NCBI RefSeq assembly: GCF_910592395.1
Contig: NC_088310.1
Span: 27,669,491 to 27,733,490, forward strand
Source: Lineus longissimus
Lineage: Eukaryota; Nemertea; Pilidiophora; Heteronemertea; Lineidae
Length of the DNA stretch: 64,000 nucleotides
Reading direction: 5' to 3'
Position 1 is the stretch's first letter. Each line of letters begins with the position of its first letter. The position numbers and the translations under genes are program-made. The notes below the pieces were generated by a model. That model was not told where the DNA came from. It ran no database searches and was given only the letters and a program-made list of their open reading frames with translations. Below are positions 13,329-23,509 of this stretch, piece after piece.

Positions 13329-15628
13329 ATGAGTTTAAATGCTGCCAGGGGCATTTTCTTTTGCCTGTTTGCTTTTTTGGCAGCATTTATAGCACCCATA
13401 TTTATGCTATTTCCACTTCTGCCCCTACTTTTCCTCCCACCTATCGTAAAACCGACAATATTTAGGAAGATAGTTGACCCCCTGATTTGGTACTGGGAAT
13501 CCTTGTTGGTTGTGAGTAATCAAGCTTGAACATGTTGGACCTCATTCCATATCTTTTGTTTTCATGCAATAATTTTGTATTCTGCATCCTTGGCTTCAAT
13601 CACTTGTGATGATGATTCATTCATGACAATAGAAGTCCGGGGACAACATCATCGGCTGGAATGCTCTAGTATACTGTCACTGTCAGTATCAAATTAATAT
13701 CCTGTTGCGACAGTCCACAAACTGCCAGGCTGTAGGATTTGCTGTTTAGCTCAGTGACATGCTGATGATGCCGACCGGCTATTGGGACCTACAGAGACAC
13801 TCGACAGGCACCCAACAAAAACTAATGTCAGTAATAAGTAAAGAAAAATGTTCTGATTTTCTCTAGGGTTTGCTGGATCATGTAGCCTGTGTCAAAACCG
13901 TCATCACAGGTGATCGAATAAGGTCTGACGACCACTGTCTCTTCCTGATGAATCACCGAACTCGACTTGACTGGATGTTCTTCTGGCCGTGCCTGTTTAA
14001 ACTGAACGCAATGAGACACGAGAGAGTCGTCTTGAAGGGACAACTAAAACATGTGCCAGGACCAGGTTTGTATCGGCATCAGTTGCATCTCCTTTGGCTA
14101 TCAAAATGTGGATACTGAGACCATACTCTCTTGCACTCCAGAGACTACCAGCTGAAATCCACCAAAGTTTGGCCAGAAGCTGTTGAACTCACTGACAGCC
14201 AAACTATGATAGACGAAAAGGCAAACTGAGGACTACTGCTTCATTAATCAGATTGGTCCACAGCTACAGTACAGAAGGAAGTAGATATGTCGTAATACTT
14301 TTCAAATGAAAGTCTCAAAGAAGATGATATGTACAAGTCGGCAAGCTTTGGAGATGAGTCTTAATAAAACCTTTTCTTGGGTCTTCCAGGTTGGAGTATG
14401 CAGTTCGGTTTGTTTGTTTTCATCCAGCGCAAGTGGGAGCTTGATAAGCTCTTCTTGACAAAGATCCTTGATCATTTCAGGGATGTCAAAAACACTGCTC
14501 AAGTAAGTTTATTTGAAACTTCGTTTCTTCTGAGTTTGCTCATGCTAGCAGACAGAAGTAGAATTCTGTTCATGCTCTTTTCTGTGGTCCACTGATGTAT
14601 TATCTTTGTCGTTCAAAGTCTAGATACTATGTCAGGTCAACAACAACGTAACAGAGTATGGTCTTTTTCAGTTGCTATTATTCCCAGAAGGAACAGATCT
14701 GACCCCATTTACCAAAACTCGGAGTGATGCATTTGCAGAGAAGAATGGTCTGCCCAAGTTTAATTATGTGCTTCACCCCAGGACAACAGGCTTCACATTT
14801 CTTGCTCAGCATATGAAAAAAAGTAAGTTGATTCTTTAGGCCTGGCAGTGGGATATTGATTGTGGGATAGGTTCGGATCAATGGGACGATAGCTGAAAAG
14901 CTCTAGGGACAGATTCTCCTCCGCCTCATTTGATAGGCTGCCATACTAATACTTGTCTTCTCCTGTTCTTTCTCTTGGTAAGCCAACATGTCTCTTTCCA
15001 CTCAATGTAGAGTTTTGATTGAATTTCGAAAATATTTGTGGTTGTTCAAGTGACAGCTTTATTGCCTGTGTATTGCAAAAGCTTACAGTTGGCTATGATT
15101 GTTTCTGCCAGGTCATGCTTTCTTCTGCCTGCTGACATTATCAATATTTCAAAACTCTTTTCAGATGGTACTTTAGATGCCATATACGACATCACCATTG
15201 GTTACCCGGTCAACATTCCACAGAATGAACTCAGTCTCTTCAAAGGAGATTTCCCACAGGAAGTGCATTATCATATAAAACGCAATCCGTGTCACCAGAT
15301 TCCAGATACGGAAAAAGGCCTCGTCTCATGGTGCCAAGAAAGATGGAGTGAAAAAGAGGAAAGATTAGAACAGTTCTATGCCCAAAAGCACTTTAGTGAA
15401 CCGCAAACAGTTTCACCTGACTCGAGAAATTTACAGTCGTTCTTCACTGTTATATCGTGGCTTGTACTTTTGTTCTTTCAAGTTTGGATGTTGGTTAATT
15501 TTTCGTTAATTCGTTGGTACGCTTTATTTGCTCTTGCTACCATGTTGTTCATTGATCTGAGATTAGGCGGTCTGGATAACTTTCAGATTGATACTTATAA
15601 CAAGTTGTTTAGAGCTAAGAACGATTAA
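13329..15628 (+). CDS. LCLAT1: Lysocardiolipin acyltransferase 1-like (LCLAT1/ALCAT1)
   Basis: This is an ER membrane acyltransferase of the PlsC/AGPAT family; LCLAT1 re-acylates lysocardiolipin and other anionic lysophospholipids. Exons are 13329-13511, 13867-14065, 14390-14502, 14672-14822 and 15165-15628. They join in phase to about 369 residues (the human protein has about 414 or fewer depending on isoform). An N-terminal hydrophobic segment (about residues 9-45) is followed by the catalytic H-X4-D box (NHRTRLDW, His91 and Asp96), the FPEGT substrate box (about 169-173), then LHPRTTGFTF and VHYHIKR as in LCLAT1. Two more hydrophobic segments lie near the C-terminus, matching the family's membrane topology. 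Start and stop are in good context and no break was seen. Confusion with AGPAT3/4/5 is possible in principle, but the LHPRTTGF and WCQERWSEKEERL segments fit LCLAT1 best. Confidence 0.95.
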
Positions 15629-16800
15629 GGTTTTCTCATCATCAAGTGTCGAAAATCAGATTTCTCAATGAAATCAAAGATATGTTATTGTCTAGATCTG
15701 AACCAGTGTCAAAGATGTATCCAGTATTAGATCTGAACTGAAATCTGTCCATTTTTTTTCTGAACTAGGATTTGTTTCATCTTTATCTGAACTAGTCAAG
15801 ACAGGAGGACAATAAGAGACTGCATAAAGCTGTATGATGAGCTCTCTGATGTCCTTTGTACAAAAGTGAAAGGTAAAAAAAGAGCAAACTGACATGTACT
15901 TATAGTCTTATCGATGCTGATTGATTCTCTTCTCATGAAAAATCTCAAGGCTTATCTGGTATCTTGTATTGAAATTTACCAAATATTTGTCAACTGATAA
16001 TATATACTGTTTGTGGATTTGATAGTGTAAATATTGAAACAGTGTAACTGGAAAATGATGTAAGCGAACCTTGTATATTTTTGTTCACAGTTACATAGTG
16101 TATAAGACTAATTTGCGGTGTGCTTTATATATTTTATGCTGGATACATGTTTGTGTACGGTTTCACCAAAAAATTTATCCTTTTTTGGAAAAATAGGTCT
16201 GAGATGTGCACAAGATAGAGAAGACTTTACAACATTTTTTTAGGCCATTAACTTACTCAGGATAATGTAGTCATTGTCTAACTTTACCTAGTTTTATTTT
16301 TGCTAATTAACTGTTGTTTTATATTTGTATTACATGTATTTTTTTCTAGTTTGAAAACCTAGCATAAAGTTGAGAAGGGCTCTTGAATTTTGCCAATTCA
16401 CAGAGACTCTATCAAACATATGAAAATAACAAGCACAAAAACAACAATATTGTGAAACAAATGTCACATGAACTTTCACGGAGGAATAGTGGGAGGTTTC
16501 TGTTGCTAAGCACTTATGATAGAATTATGTCTTGGGTAAATTTTGATTAACTTTGCCATTATCATCAATGGGGGCCCAGCCTTCAGCCAAGCTATTTTGT
16601 CTGTAAACAACAAACCATAAAAACATTCCGTTTTTACATAGGAAACTTACTTTTGGCTCAGTCAAGCAGGGTCCGCATTGTAAGTACTGTCTCATTTGTT
16701 CCGGAGGTGTAAATCTTGACTTTATTTGTTAAACTAGTTGTTGTTCTTTGATAGTCAGTGAATTACAAGGTAATAAACGTAACCTATCTGGAAATTTTAT
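15629..16800 (+). other. LCLAT1 3' UTR (probable)
   Basis: This AT-rich stretch follows the LCLAT1 stop and has no open frame of note. An AATAAA at 16,772-16,777 is a candidate polyadenylation signal, giving a 3' UTR of about 1.15 kb. It includes two degenerate repeats of tagatctgaac/ctgaactag around 15,690-15,795. The end position is inferred from the signal alone. Confidence 0.5.
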
Positions 16801-16831
16801 TGTTTTTTTTCTAATCTGTCATGTTTGACCA

Positions 16832-17420
16832 GGAAGTTGTGACTCAGCCTGTCTCTCTAAATTGGCTTCATCAGGTTGTGACTCAGCCCGTCTCCCCACA
16901 TTGGATTCATCAGGCTGTGATTCAGCCAGTCTCCCCACACTGGGTTCATCAGGTTGTGACTCGGCCCGTCTCCCCACATTGGACTCGTCAGGTTGTGACT
17001 CGACCCGTCTCCCCACATTGGATTCATCAGGTTGTGATTCAGCCCGTCTCCCCACATTGGGTTCATCTGGTTGTGACTCGGCCCGTCTCCCCACATTGGA
17101 TTCATCAGGCTGTGACTCGGTCCGTCTCCCCACATTGGATTCATCAGGTTGTGACTCAGCCCGTCTCCCCACATTGGATTCATCAGGCTGTGACTCAGCC
17201 AGTCTCCCCACATTGGATTCATCAGGTTGTGATTCAGCCCGTCTCCCCACATTGGGTTCATCAGGTTGTGACTCGGCCCGTCTCCCCACATCGGATTCAT
17301 CAGGTTGTGACTCAGCCCAGGCTGTGACTCAGCCCGTCTCCCCACATTGGATTCATCAGGTTGTGATTCAGCCCGTCTCCCCACATTGGATTCATCAGGC
17401 TGTGATTCAGCCCATTTTTT
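16832..17420. repeat. 39-bp tandem array, about 15 copies
   Basis: A 39-bp unit (core gactcagcccgtctcccc followed by acattggattcatcaggttgt) is repeated about 15 times with a few substitutions per copy. Because 39 is a multiple of three and the unit lacks stops, frames stay open on both strands. On the plus strand they read SSGCDSARLPTLD and VVTQPVSPHWIHQ; on the minus strand, GRRAESQPDESNV. No splice or start context supports translation, and I treat these frames as a by-product of the repeat. A shorter array of the same unit in the opposite direction lies at 60,660-60,843. Confidence 0.95.
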
Positions 17421-18869
17421 AGAGGCCAAGTTGTATTTTTTCACTTCACATCATTGTTATTTTGAAAAAACCTGCCAAAATTCTGTTGACTGTTTGTTGT
17501 CGACAAGACTCTATGTTTCATGAAAAACAAGGCTGTGTTCTGTACAATGTATTCCGTCTTTAGTGTCCTGTCTTTGCATCTGTTTTCATTATTTTGTTGC
17601 CTTAAAAAAGGACAACGTTAAGTCGGTGAATTGGTTTAAATGTAGATGACCCTTGCGAAAAAGATTTCAGATTCACCATGGTAAAATCGGGGTTTACCAT
17701 GCTCGCCATGGTGATTGTAGAATTTACATACAATGCTCACCATGTTCAAATATTTCACCGTCCCAATTCACTATGGTGAAGTGCTGTCAGTTGGCCATGG
17801 TGAAATTGAGACACATTTATCCTAAGGGTAGGCCCCTTCACCAACACCTAACACTTTCTCAACCCCAAGACTTGACCTGACGCAATGTATGCCTACCCTT
17901 ATCAGCCCAGGAACTCCCCAACCCAAGCAAAATCATGAAGGCCATCGCAATATTTCGTCCGTCTTCTGTCATAGTACAGGCAACTGCTATTGAGATTAAT
18001 GAAATCCCATCTTTCAGTCTGTGGAACAATCAACCTCTGCCAGCTGCTTATCTATTTAGATTGTGTAGGCCTTGACACAACCTACCCTCTGCCAGCTGCT
18101 TATCTGGTCAGGTTGGGAAGACCTTGACACAACCTAAATATTACAAGGTTGCCACTAATATACTTTGGAGACGACAGGACAGCCTTAAATATTACAAGGT
18201 TACCAATAATATACTTTGGAGACGACAGGACAGCCTAGGTAACAACCAACCTCTTCCAGCTGGTTATCTGGTAAGGTCGGGAAGACATTGGTACAACCTT
18301 CAAAGGGTCCTTTAGCTGTACACGACAACATTACACTTGCGTTCTACATGGGTGATACAAGACATCTGATTTTACCATGGTAATCATCTCACAAGGACGG
18401 ACAATGGAACAACCAACTTCTGCCAGCTGGTTATCTGATCTCACGAGACTGGTTGTACCCAATATCTACCTGACAACTCTTTATGTACAACTTGAGTACT
18501 ACTTGGGACCACAGTCATCTAAGAAGACTGGTGAATCCTCCCAAAGTCCTTTCTCTCATGCAGAACGTGCCACCAAAAATACACCAATATAGCCAGGCCA
18601 GGACCAGGCTTGAGCCAGGGTGGCTCACTGACCTTGGGCAGCCAGGTGTGGGCCAGGTCACATTTTCCCTAAGGATGAAGACAAGGCCCACCCAGTAGAA
18701 ACATGGCGCATTACGTTGGGAGAGTACACAACTAGGTCAGACAGAGTACGCATAGTGAAGGGGTATGGCACATCCAGCAAAGACTTGGTACACTCTCAGG
18801 CAACATGGCGAGCTATGAAGGGGAGGGCACATCCAAAAGAGATATGGTGAACTACTGTCTTGCATTGCA
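17421..18869. repeat. Repeat-rich spacer related to 60,850-61,140 and 36,580-36,680
   Basis: No gene was seen. At 17,670-17,810 the motif caccatggtgaa and close variants recur. At 18,030-18,415 are several copies of a unit containing ccagctgcttatctggtcaggttgggaagacc; this part is the reverse complement of the region next to the second 39-bp array (60,850-61,140). At about 18,775-18,860 a stretch with ggtacactctcaggcaacat and gggagggcacatcc has an inverted relative near 36,580-36,680. A small direct repeat (aatattacaaggtt...actttggagacgacaggacagcct) sits at 18,138-18,236. Confidence 0.7.
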
Positions 18870-19762
18870 GGACTAATTCGGCCTGGCTGTGACTGTCCCA
18901 TCTCTCTCATTAGGCTGAGTGTGAACACGGTGGAGCAACCAGGACTGATTCGACCTGGCTGTGACTGTCTCATCTCTCTCACCATGTTGACAACTTGGCA
19001 GAGCAGCCAACAAGACTGATGTGGCCTGGCTGTGACTGTCTCATCTCCCTCATCATGGTGCCAACGCGGTGGAGCAGCAAAGACCGATTTGGACTGGCTG
19101 TGTGACCGTCTCATCTCTCTCACCATATGTCAACACGGTGGAGCAGCCAGGACTGATTCGGCCTGCTGGCTGTGACTGCCTCATCTCTCTCACCATGTTG
19201 ACAACTTGACAGAGCAGCCAAGACTGATTTGGCCTGGCTGTTACTGTATCATCTCTGTTATCATGTTGTCAACACGATCGAGCAGCCAGGACTTATTCGG
19301 CCTGGTTGTGACTGCCTCATCTCTCTCACCATGTTGACAACTTGGCAGAGCAGCCAAGACTGATTTGGCCTGGCTGTGACTGCCTCATCTCTCTCACCAT
19401 GTTGACAACTTGGCAGAGCAGCCAAGACTGATTTGGCCTGGCTGTAACTGTCTCATCTCTCTCACCATGTTGACAACATGGCAGAGCAGCCAACAAGACT
19501 GATGTGGCTTGGTTGTGACTGTCTCATCTCTCTCATCATGGTGCCAACACGGTGGAGCAGCAAAGACTGATTTGGAATGGCTCTGACTGTCTCATCCATC
19601 TCTAAACACGGTGGAGAAGCCAGGACTGATTCGGCCTGGCTGTGACTGTCTCATCTCTCTCACCATATTGACAACTTGGCAGAGCAGCCAAGACTGATTT
19701 GGCCTGGATGTGACTGCCTCATCTCTCTCATCATGTTGTCAGCACGGTGGAGCAGCCACAGT
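18870..19762. repeat. 68-bp tandem array, about 13 copies
   Basis: A 68-bp unit (gactgatttggcctggctgt, then gactgcctcatctctctcac, then catgttgacaacttggcaga, gcagccaa) is repeated about 13 times. Divergence is greater than in the 39-bp array, and two sub-types differ in the middle (caacttggcagag versus caacacggtggag). The open frames that cross it are an effect of the repeat. Confidence 0.93.
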
Positions 19763-20770
19763 CGTGTGAGCTCACTAGAGCTTGCACTTACATAATAGTA
19801 TAAAACTAACATAAATATAGTCATCGGATGCGCATCCGATATGCCACGAGATCCTTTACCGTCAATTCCCTGACCGTCTTCGGATGCGCATCCGATATGC
19901 CACGAGATCCTTTACCGTCAATTCCCTGACCGTCTTCGGATGCGCATCCGATATGCCACGAGATCCTTCACCGTCAATTCCCTTACCGTCTTCGGATCCG
20001 ATATGCCACGAGATCCTTTACCGTCAATTACCGTCATCGGATGCGCATCCGATATGCCACGAGATCCTTCACCGTCAATTCCCTTACCGTCTTCGGATGC
20101 GCATCCGATATGCCACGAGATCCTTTACCGTCAATTTCTTTACCGTCATCGGATGCGCATCCGATATGCCACGAGATCCTTCACCGTCAATTCCCTTACC
20201 GTCATCGGATGCGCATCCGATATGCCACGAGATCCTTCACCGTCAATTCCTATACCGTCAGGGATGCCACCAGCTTTGTTGTCGTTGTAAAGGTTTCGGG
20301 GATACGACTAATGGTGGAGCACGATGGAGGAGCCAGGACTGTCAAACAGTTGTGTGAGCTCACTAGAGCTTGCACTTACATAATAGTGTAAAACTAAAAT
20401 TTATATAATATATATATATATGTATATAAAACCGTCATCGGATGCGCATCCGATATGCCACGAGATCCTTTACCGTCAATTCCCTTACCGTCGTCTTCGG
20501 ATGCGCATCCGATATGCCACGAGATCCTTCACCGTCAATTCCCTTACCGTCTTCGGATCCGATATGCCACGAGATCCTTCACCGTCAATTCCCTGACCGT
20601 CTTCGGATGCGCATCCGATATGCCACGAGATCCTTTACCGTCAATTTCTTTACCGTCATCGGATGCGCATCCGATATGCCACGAGTTTTTTTGTTACTTC
20701 ACCGTCAATTCCTATACCGTCACGGATGCCACCAGATTTGTTCGCGTTGTAAAGGTTTCGGGGATACGAC
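19763..20770. repeat. 56-bp palindromic tandem array in a duplicated ~580-bp block
   Basis: Each 56-bp unit carries the perfect palindrome atcggatgcgcatccgat or its core cggatgcgcatccg, followed by atgccacgagatccttyacc and gtcaattcccttaccgtc. Units fill 19,823-20,260 and again 20,433-20,730. Each block is followed by ggatgccaccag...aaaggtttcggggatacgac. Matching sequence with gtgtgagctcactagagctt lies before the blocks (around 19,765 and 20,351), so a larger unit was itself duplicated. A few units have lost six bases and keep a shorter palindrome, cggatccg. An (AT)n run at 20,403-20,428 separates the two blocks. Confidence 0.95.
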
Positions 20771-23500
20771 CAATGCATGCGAGCACCGTCGGCGGAACCC
20801 CAAACCGCCCTCTCGATCTATCCGTAAGGACAAGCCACTCTCGTGACCGTCACAGTTACGGACTCCGGACCTCCAGACTTTAGAGTCCGAGCTTTTCTTT
20901 ACCTTACAATTACTGTATACTCGGCGCCTCACTTATATGTGTTGTTTTTTTCACATACATTGTTCTCGTGGTTTACGGAAAAGTAGGCCTAAAATGTTAT
21001 AGTGTCTAAAAACAATATTCAGTTAATGGAATTACACTTTTTTCCATTACTGCTTGCTTGATATTGCCCTAACAATTTTTCATGAATCCATTTTGAGCAT
21101 TATGTTTACAACGTAGTTATTATAGCACGAATTATGAGTCTAAAATGCCAAATACTTGCAACTATTATGTTAATCACTGAAATCTTAGTGTACTAATTGC
21201 TCGCTATAAGCTAGGTTATTGCGCCCCTAAACCAACGTACTGACAACGCTACCTCCCCGGAACTCAAACTTTAACGTGAGTTAATTGTAATCTTACTCTC
21301 TATATACCAAAGTGATTTACCTAGGAATACAGTTGCACTTCACTGAAAACTAATGATGTGTTGATGAGTTCAATGAATCCTTCGATTCCTTTGGTTTTCT
21401 TGGCGAACTGACGTCCGACAATCAATGACCCGTTGACGTGTACCTGCAATACGCCATTGCCGTAGTGTGTAAACAGATCTAATTTTGGACGAAACTCAGC
21501 CCCTCACAAACTTTGGTCCATTTCGCCAATGATGACACTGCTTCTAGACTGTACCACAGGACTTTAAGCTGTAGCAGCGCAAACAAGAGTCAAGACAAAT
21601 GTCCGCTGCCAGCCGCTGCTGGACCAACCCCCTCGCCCGCCCCCCATCATGATCATCAGATTCAGAGGCCTGGCTGAGCCCTGTGATTTAGCCAAATTCA
21701 ATATGATTCTTTTCTACTGTGATGTTAAGGCCCTTGTGTCATGCAGCGTATTCGGTAGCACCGGTACACAACTTATGTTAAACCGCGACGTCTGCTGCAA
21801 TTCAAATTGCATATGACGCCAACGGAATTGTGACGACTTGTTTCTCCAATCTTTTAGTGAACAGTGTTCACGGGCTGTGGGAATTGCGAAGGGATGGTGT
21901 AGAGTATCGCCACAACAATGTTGATATGATCACTCGTCGTTTCAGCGGGCATGACTTGGTACATCCAGTGACCCAGCAAAAAGTAGCCTCGGTACAGCCA
22001 GAAGTAGCAACAAATCGCAAAAGGGGATCCTTGTCTGACTGGTGGCTGGACCACATGGTAGGTCACCATCAAATAATGGAGTGGATCCAGCACAGCTGGA
22101 TAGAGGGGGCCCCGTTGAGGGCGAAGCCTGAATATGGTGAGGGCTCGCCCTCACAATCACATGAAAGCGTAGTAGGCGCTCACCCACGAAGGGAGGTCTG
22201 GGGGGTCTCCAGCAGGAAAATTTTGAAACTGAGATGCTCTCAGATGCGTTTCCCAAGTGTCTGAGAGACGATGTTTACTCGTTAATTCACTGCAGTTAAT
22301 GGAATTACACTTTTTTCCATTACTGTTTGCTTAATATTGCCCTATTGCCTTTTTCATGAATCAATTTTGAGCATTATATTTACAAAGTAGTTATTTAAGG
22401 AATTGAACCCGAGGCGGAGGACCTTGGTTGAGTTACCAAGACACTCGAGGGTGGAGCTAAAATACAGTCCAAACCCGAGCCGACAGGCGAGGGTTTGGAC
22501 GAAATTTTAGCTCCACCCGAGAGTGTCTTGGTAACTCAACCAAGGTCCGAAGCCGAGGGTTCAATTTCTATTCTAAAATACCTCAAACTTAAAAAGATAG
22601 GCCACGAAAATAACTTGAATATGTGCGAATTTGGCAAATTCCATCCATCGCCTGCCCGGAGCGCCGGTAGCGCCGTTGTTTACATTATGTTACGGCAGCG
22701 CGTATAGGAAGTCCGGATCGGCTCGCTCAAGTGACGCTAAAATCCGCGCAAATGGGCTATTTGGAGCGTTTTTCTCAGCAAATATGTGTAGTGCTCATTA
22801 AAAAACTTAGGGTGGTTGATGCTTCCTTGGCTGATTTGTGTTTGAAGCAGTGTTTTGAGAGCCTCAAACTTCTGAAGTGAGCTGTGTGCATGGTTCCACA
22901 TTTTAGTGCAACCCGAGGGAACTTTGGTAGAGCATCTTGGTTGCGTGTCCAAAACACTCCACTCTCAGAACGAGGCTTATGCATTTTCCATTTAAAGTTG
23001 ACTTTACGGTACCAAGGTATTTTAGAATATAGCACGAAATACGACTCTAAAATGCCAAGTACTTGCAATATTACGTTAATCACTGAAATCTTAGTGTACT
23101 AATTGCTCGCTATAAGCTAAGTAATTGCGCCCCTAAACCAACTGACAACTCTACCTCCACCGTACCGAACTCTCAAACTGGTCGATTTCGCAATCGAGTC
23201 GATTTCGGAGAGTACATCTCATCTCATTTAGCCAATTGTTCAAGTGTTTCTTTCATCATCATGCTTACGGAGGGGTACGACCCAGTTGGGGAGGGGGGGC
23301 GGGGCGAGGGGGGTGGGGGGGGGGGGGTAGGCGAGGCGAGGTGAATGCCACACTCACTTTACGTTTCCTCTTCTTCTCACCTTGATGATGGCTATAATAA
23401 GCTTATAGAGTAACCAGACTAAGCTATAAGTTAAGGTTGTGACAATGTCTCAGGCTGGGAAGTAGATAGGTCTGCTTAGCTCACGGCCTATTATTTTTAT
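20771..23500. repeat. Intergenic region with a split segmental duplication and a G-rich tract
   Basis: Sequence at about 21,014-21,235 (cagttaatggaattacactt...; ...gctcgctataagctaggtta) recurs in two halves at 22,292-22,396 and 23,029-23,140. The second copy is interrupted by about 630 bp. At 22,078-22,232 there is GC-rich sequence that looks like a transposon remnant (tggatccagcacagctgga...ggggtctccagcaggaaaat); I cannot assign it to a family. A G-rich tract occupies 23,288-23,328. No protein-coding gene was recognised. Confidence 0.75.
22397..23028. mobile_element. Composite insertion: foldback hairpin plus a 13-bp-TIR element
   Basis: Comparison with the uninterrupted copy (gtagttattatagcacg at 21,113-21,129) defines the insert. 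Its left part, 22,401-22,566, is an inverted repeat with arms of about 78 bp and a loop of about 10 bp; both arms contain ttggttgagttaccaagaca or its complement. Its right part begins attctaaaatacc (22,570) and ends ggtattttagaat (23,028), a perfect 13-bp terminal inverted repeat. Neither part codes for a transposase, so both would be non-autonomous. Confidence 0.75.
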
Positions 23501-23509
23501 TTTCAGGCC

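Noticed and set aside
16819-17444. Long open frames of 150-195 codons on both strands
   Set aside because: They are a by-product of a 39-bp unit without stops; no start or splice context and no domain.
19884-20883. Several overlapping 115-157 codon frames, and a resemblance to a CRISPR array
   Set aside because: The frames follow the 56-bp tandem repeat. There are no unique spacers between repeats, and the window is animal DNA.
21830-22264. 144-codon plus-strand frame
   Set aside because: Starts with GTG, has no recognisable domain, and crosses transposon-like GC-rich sequence; several minus frames are open too.
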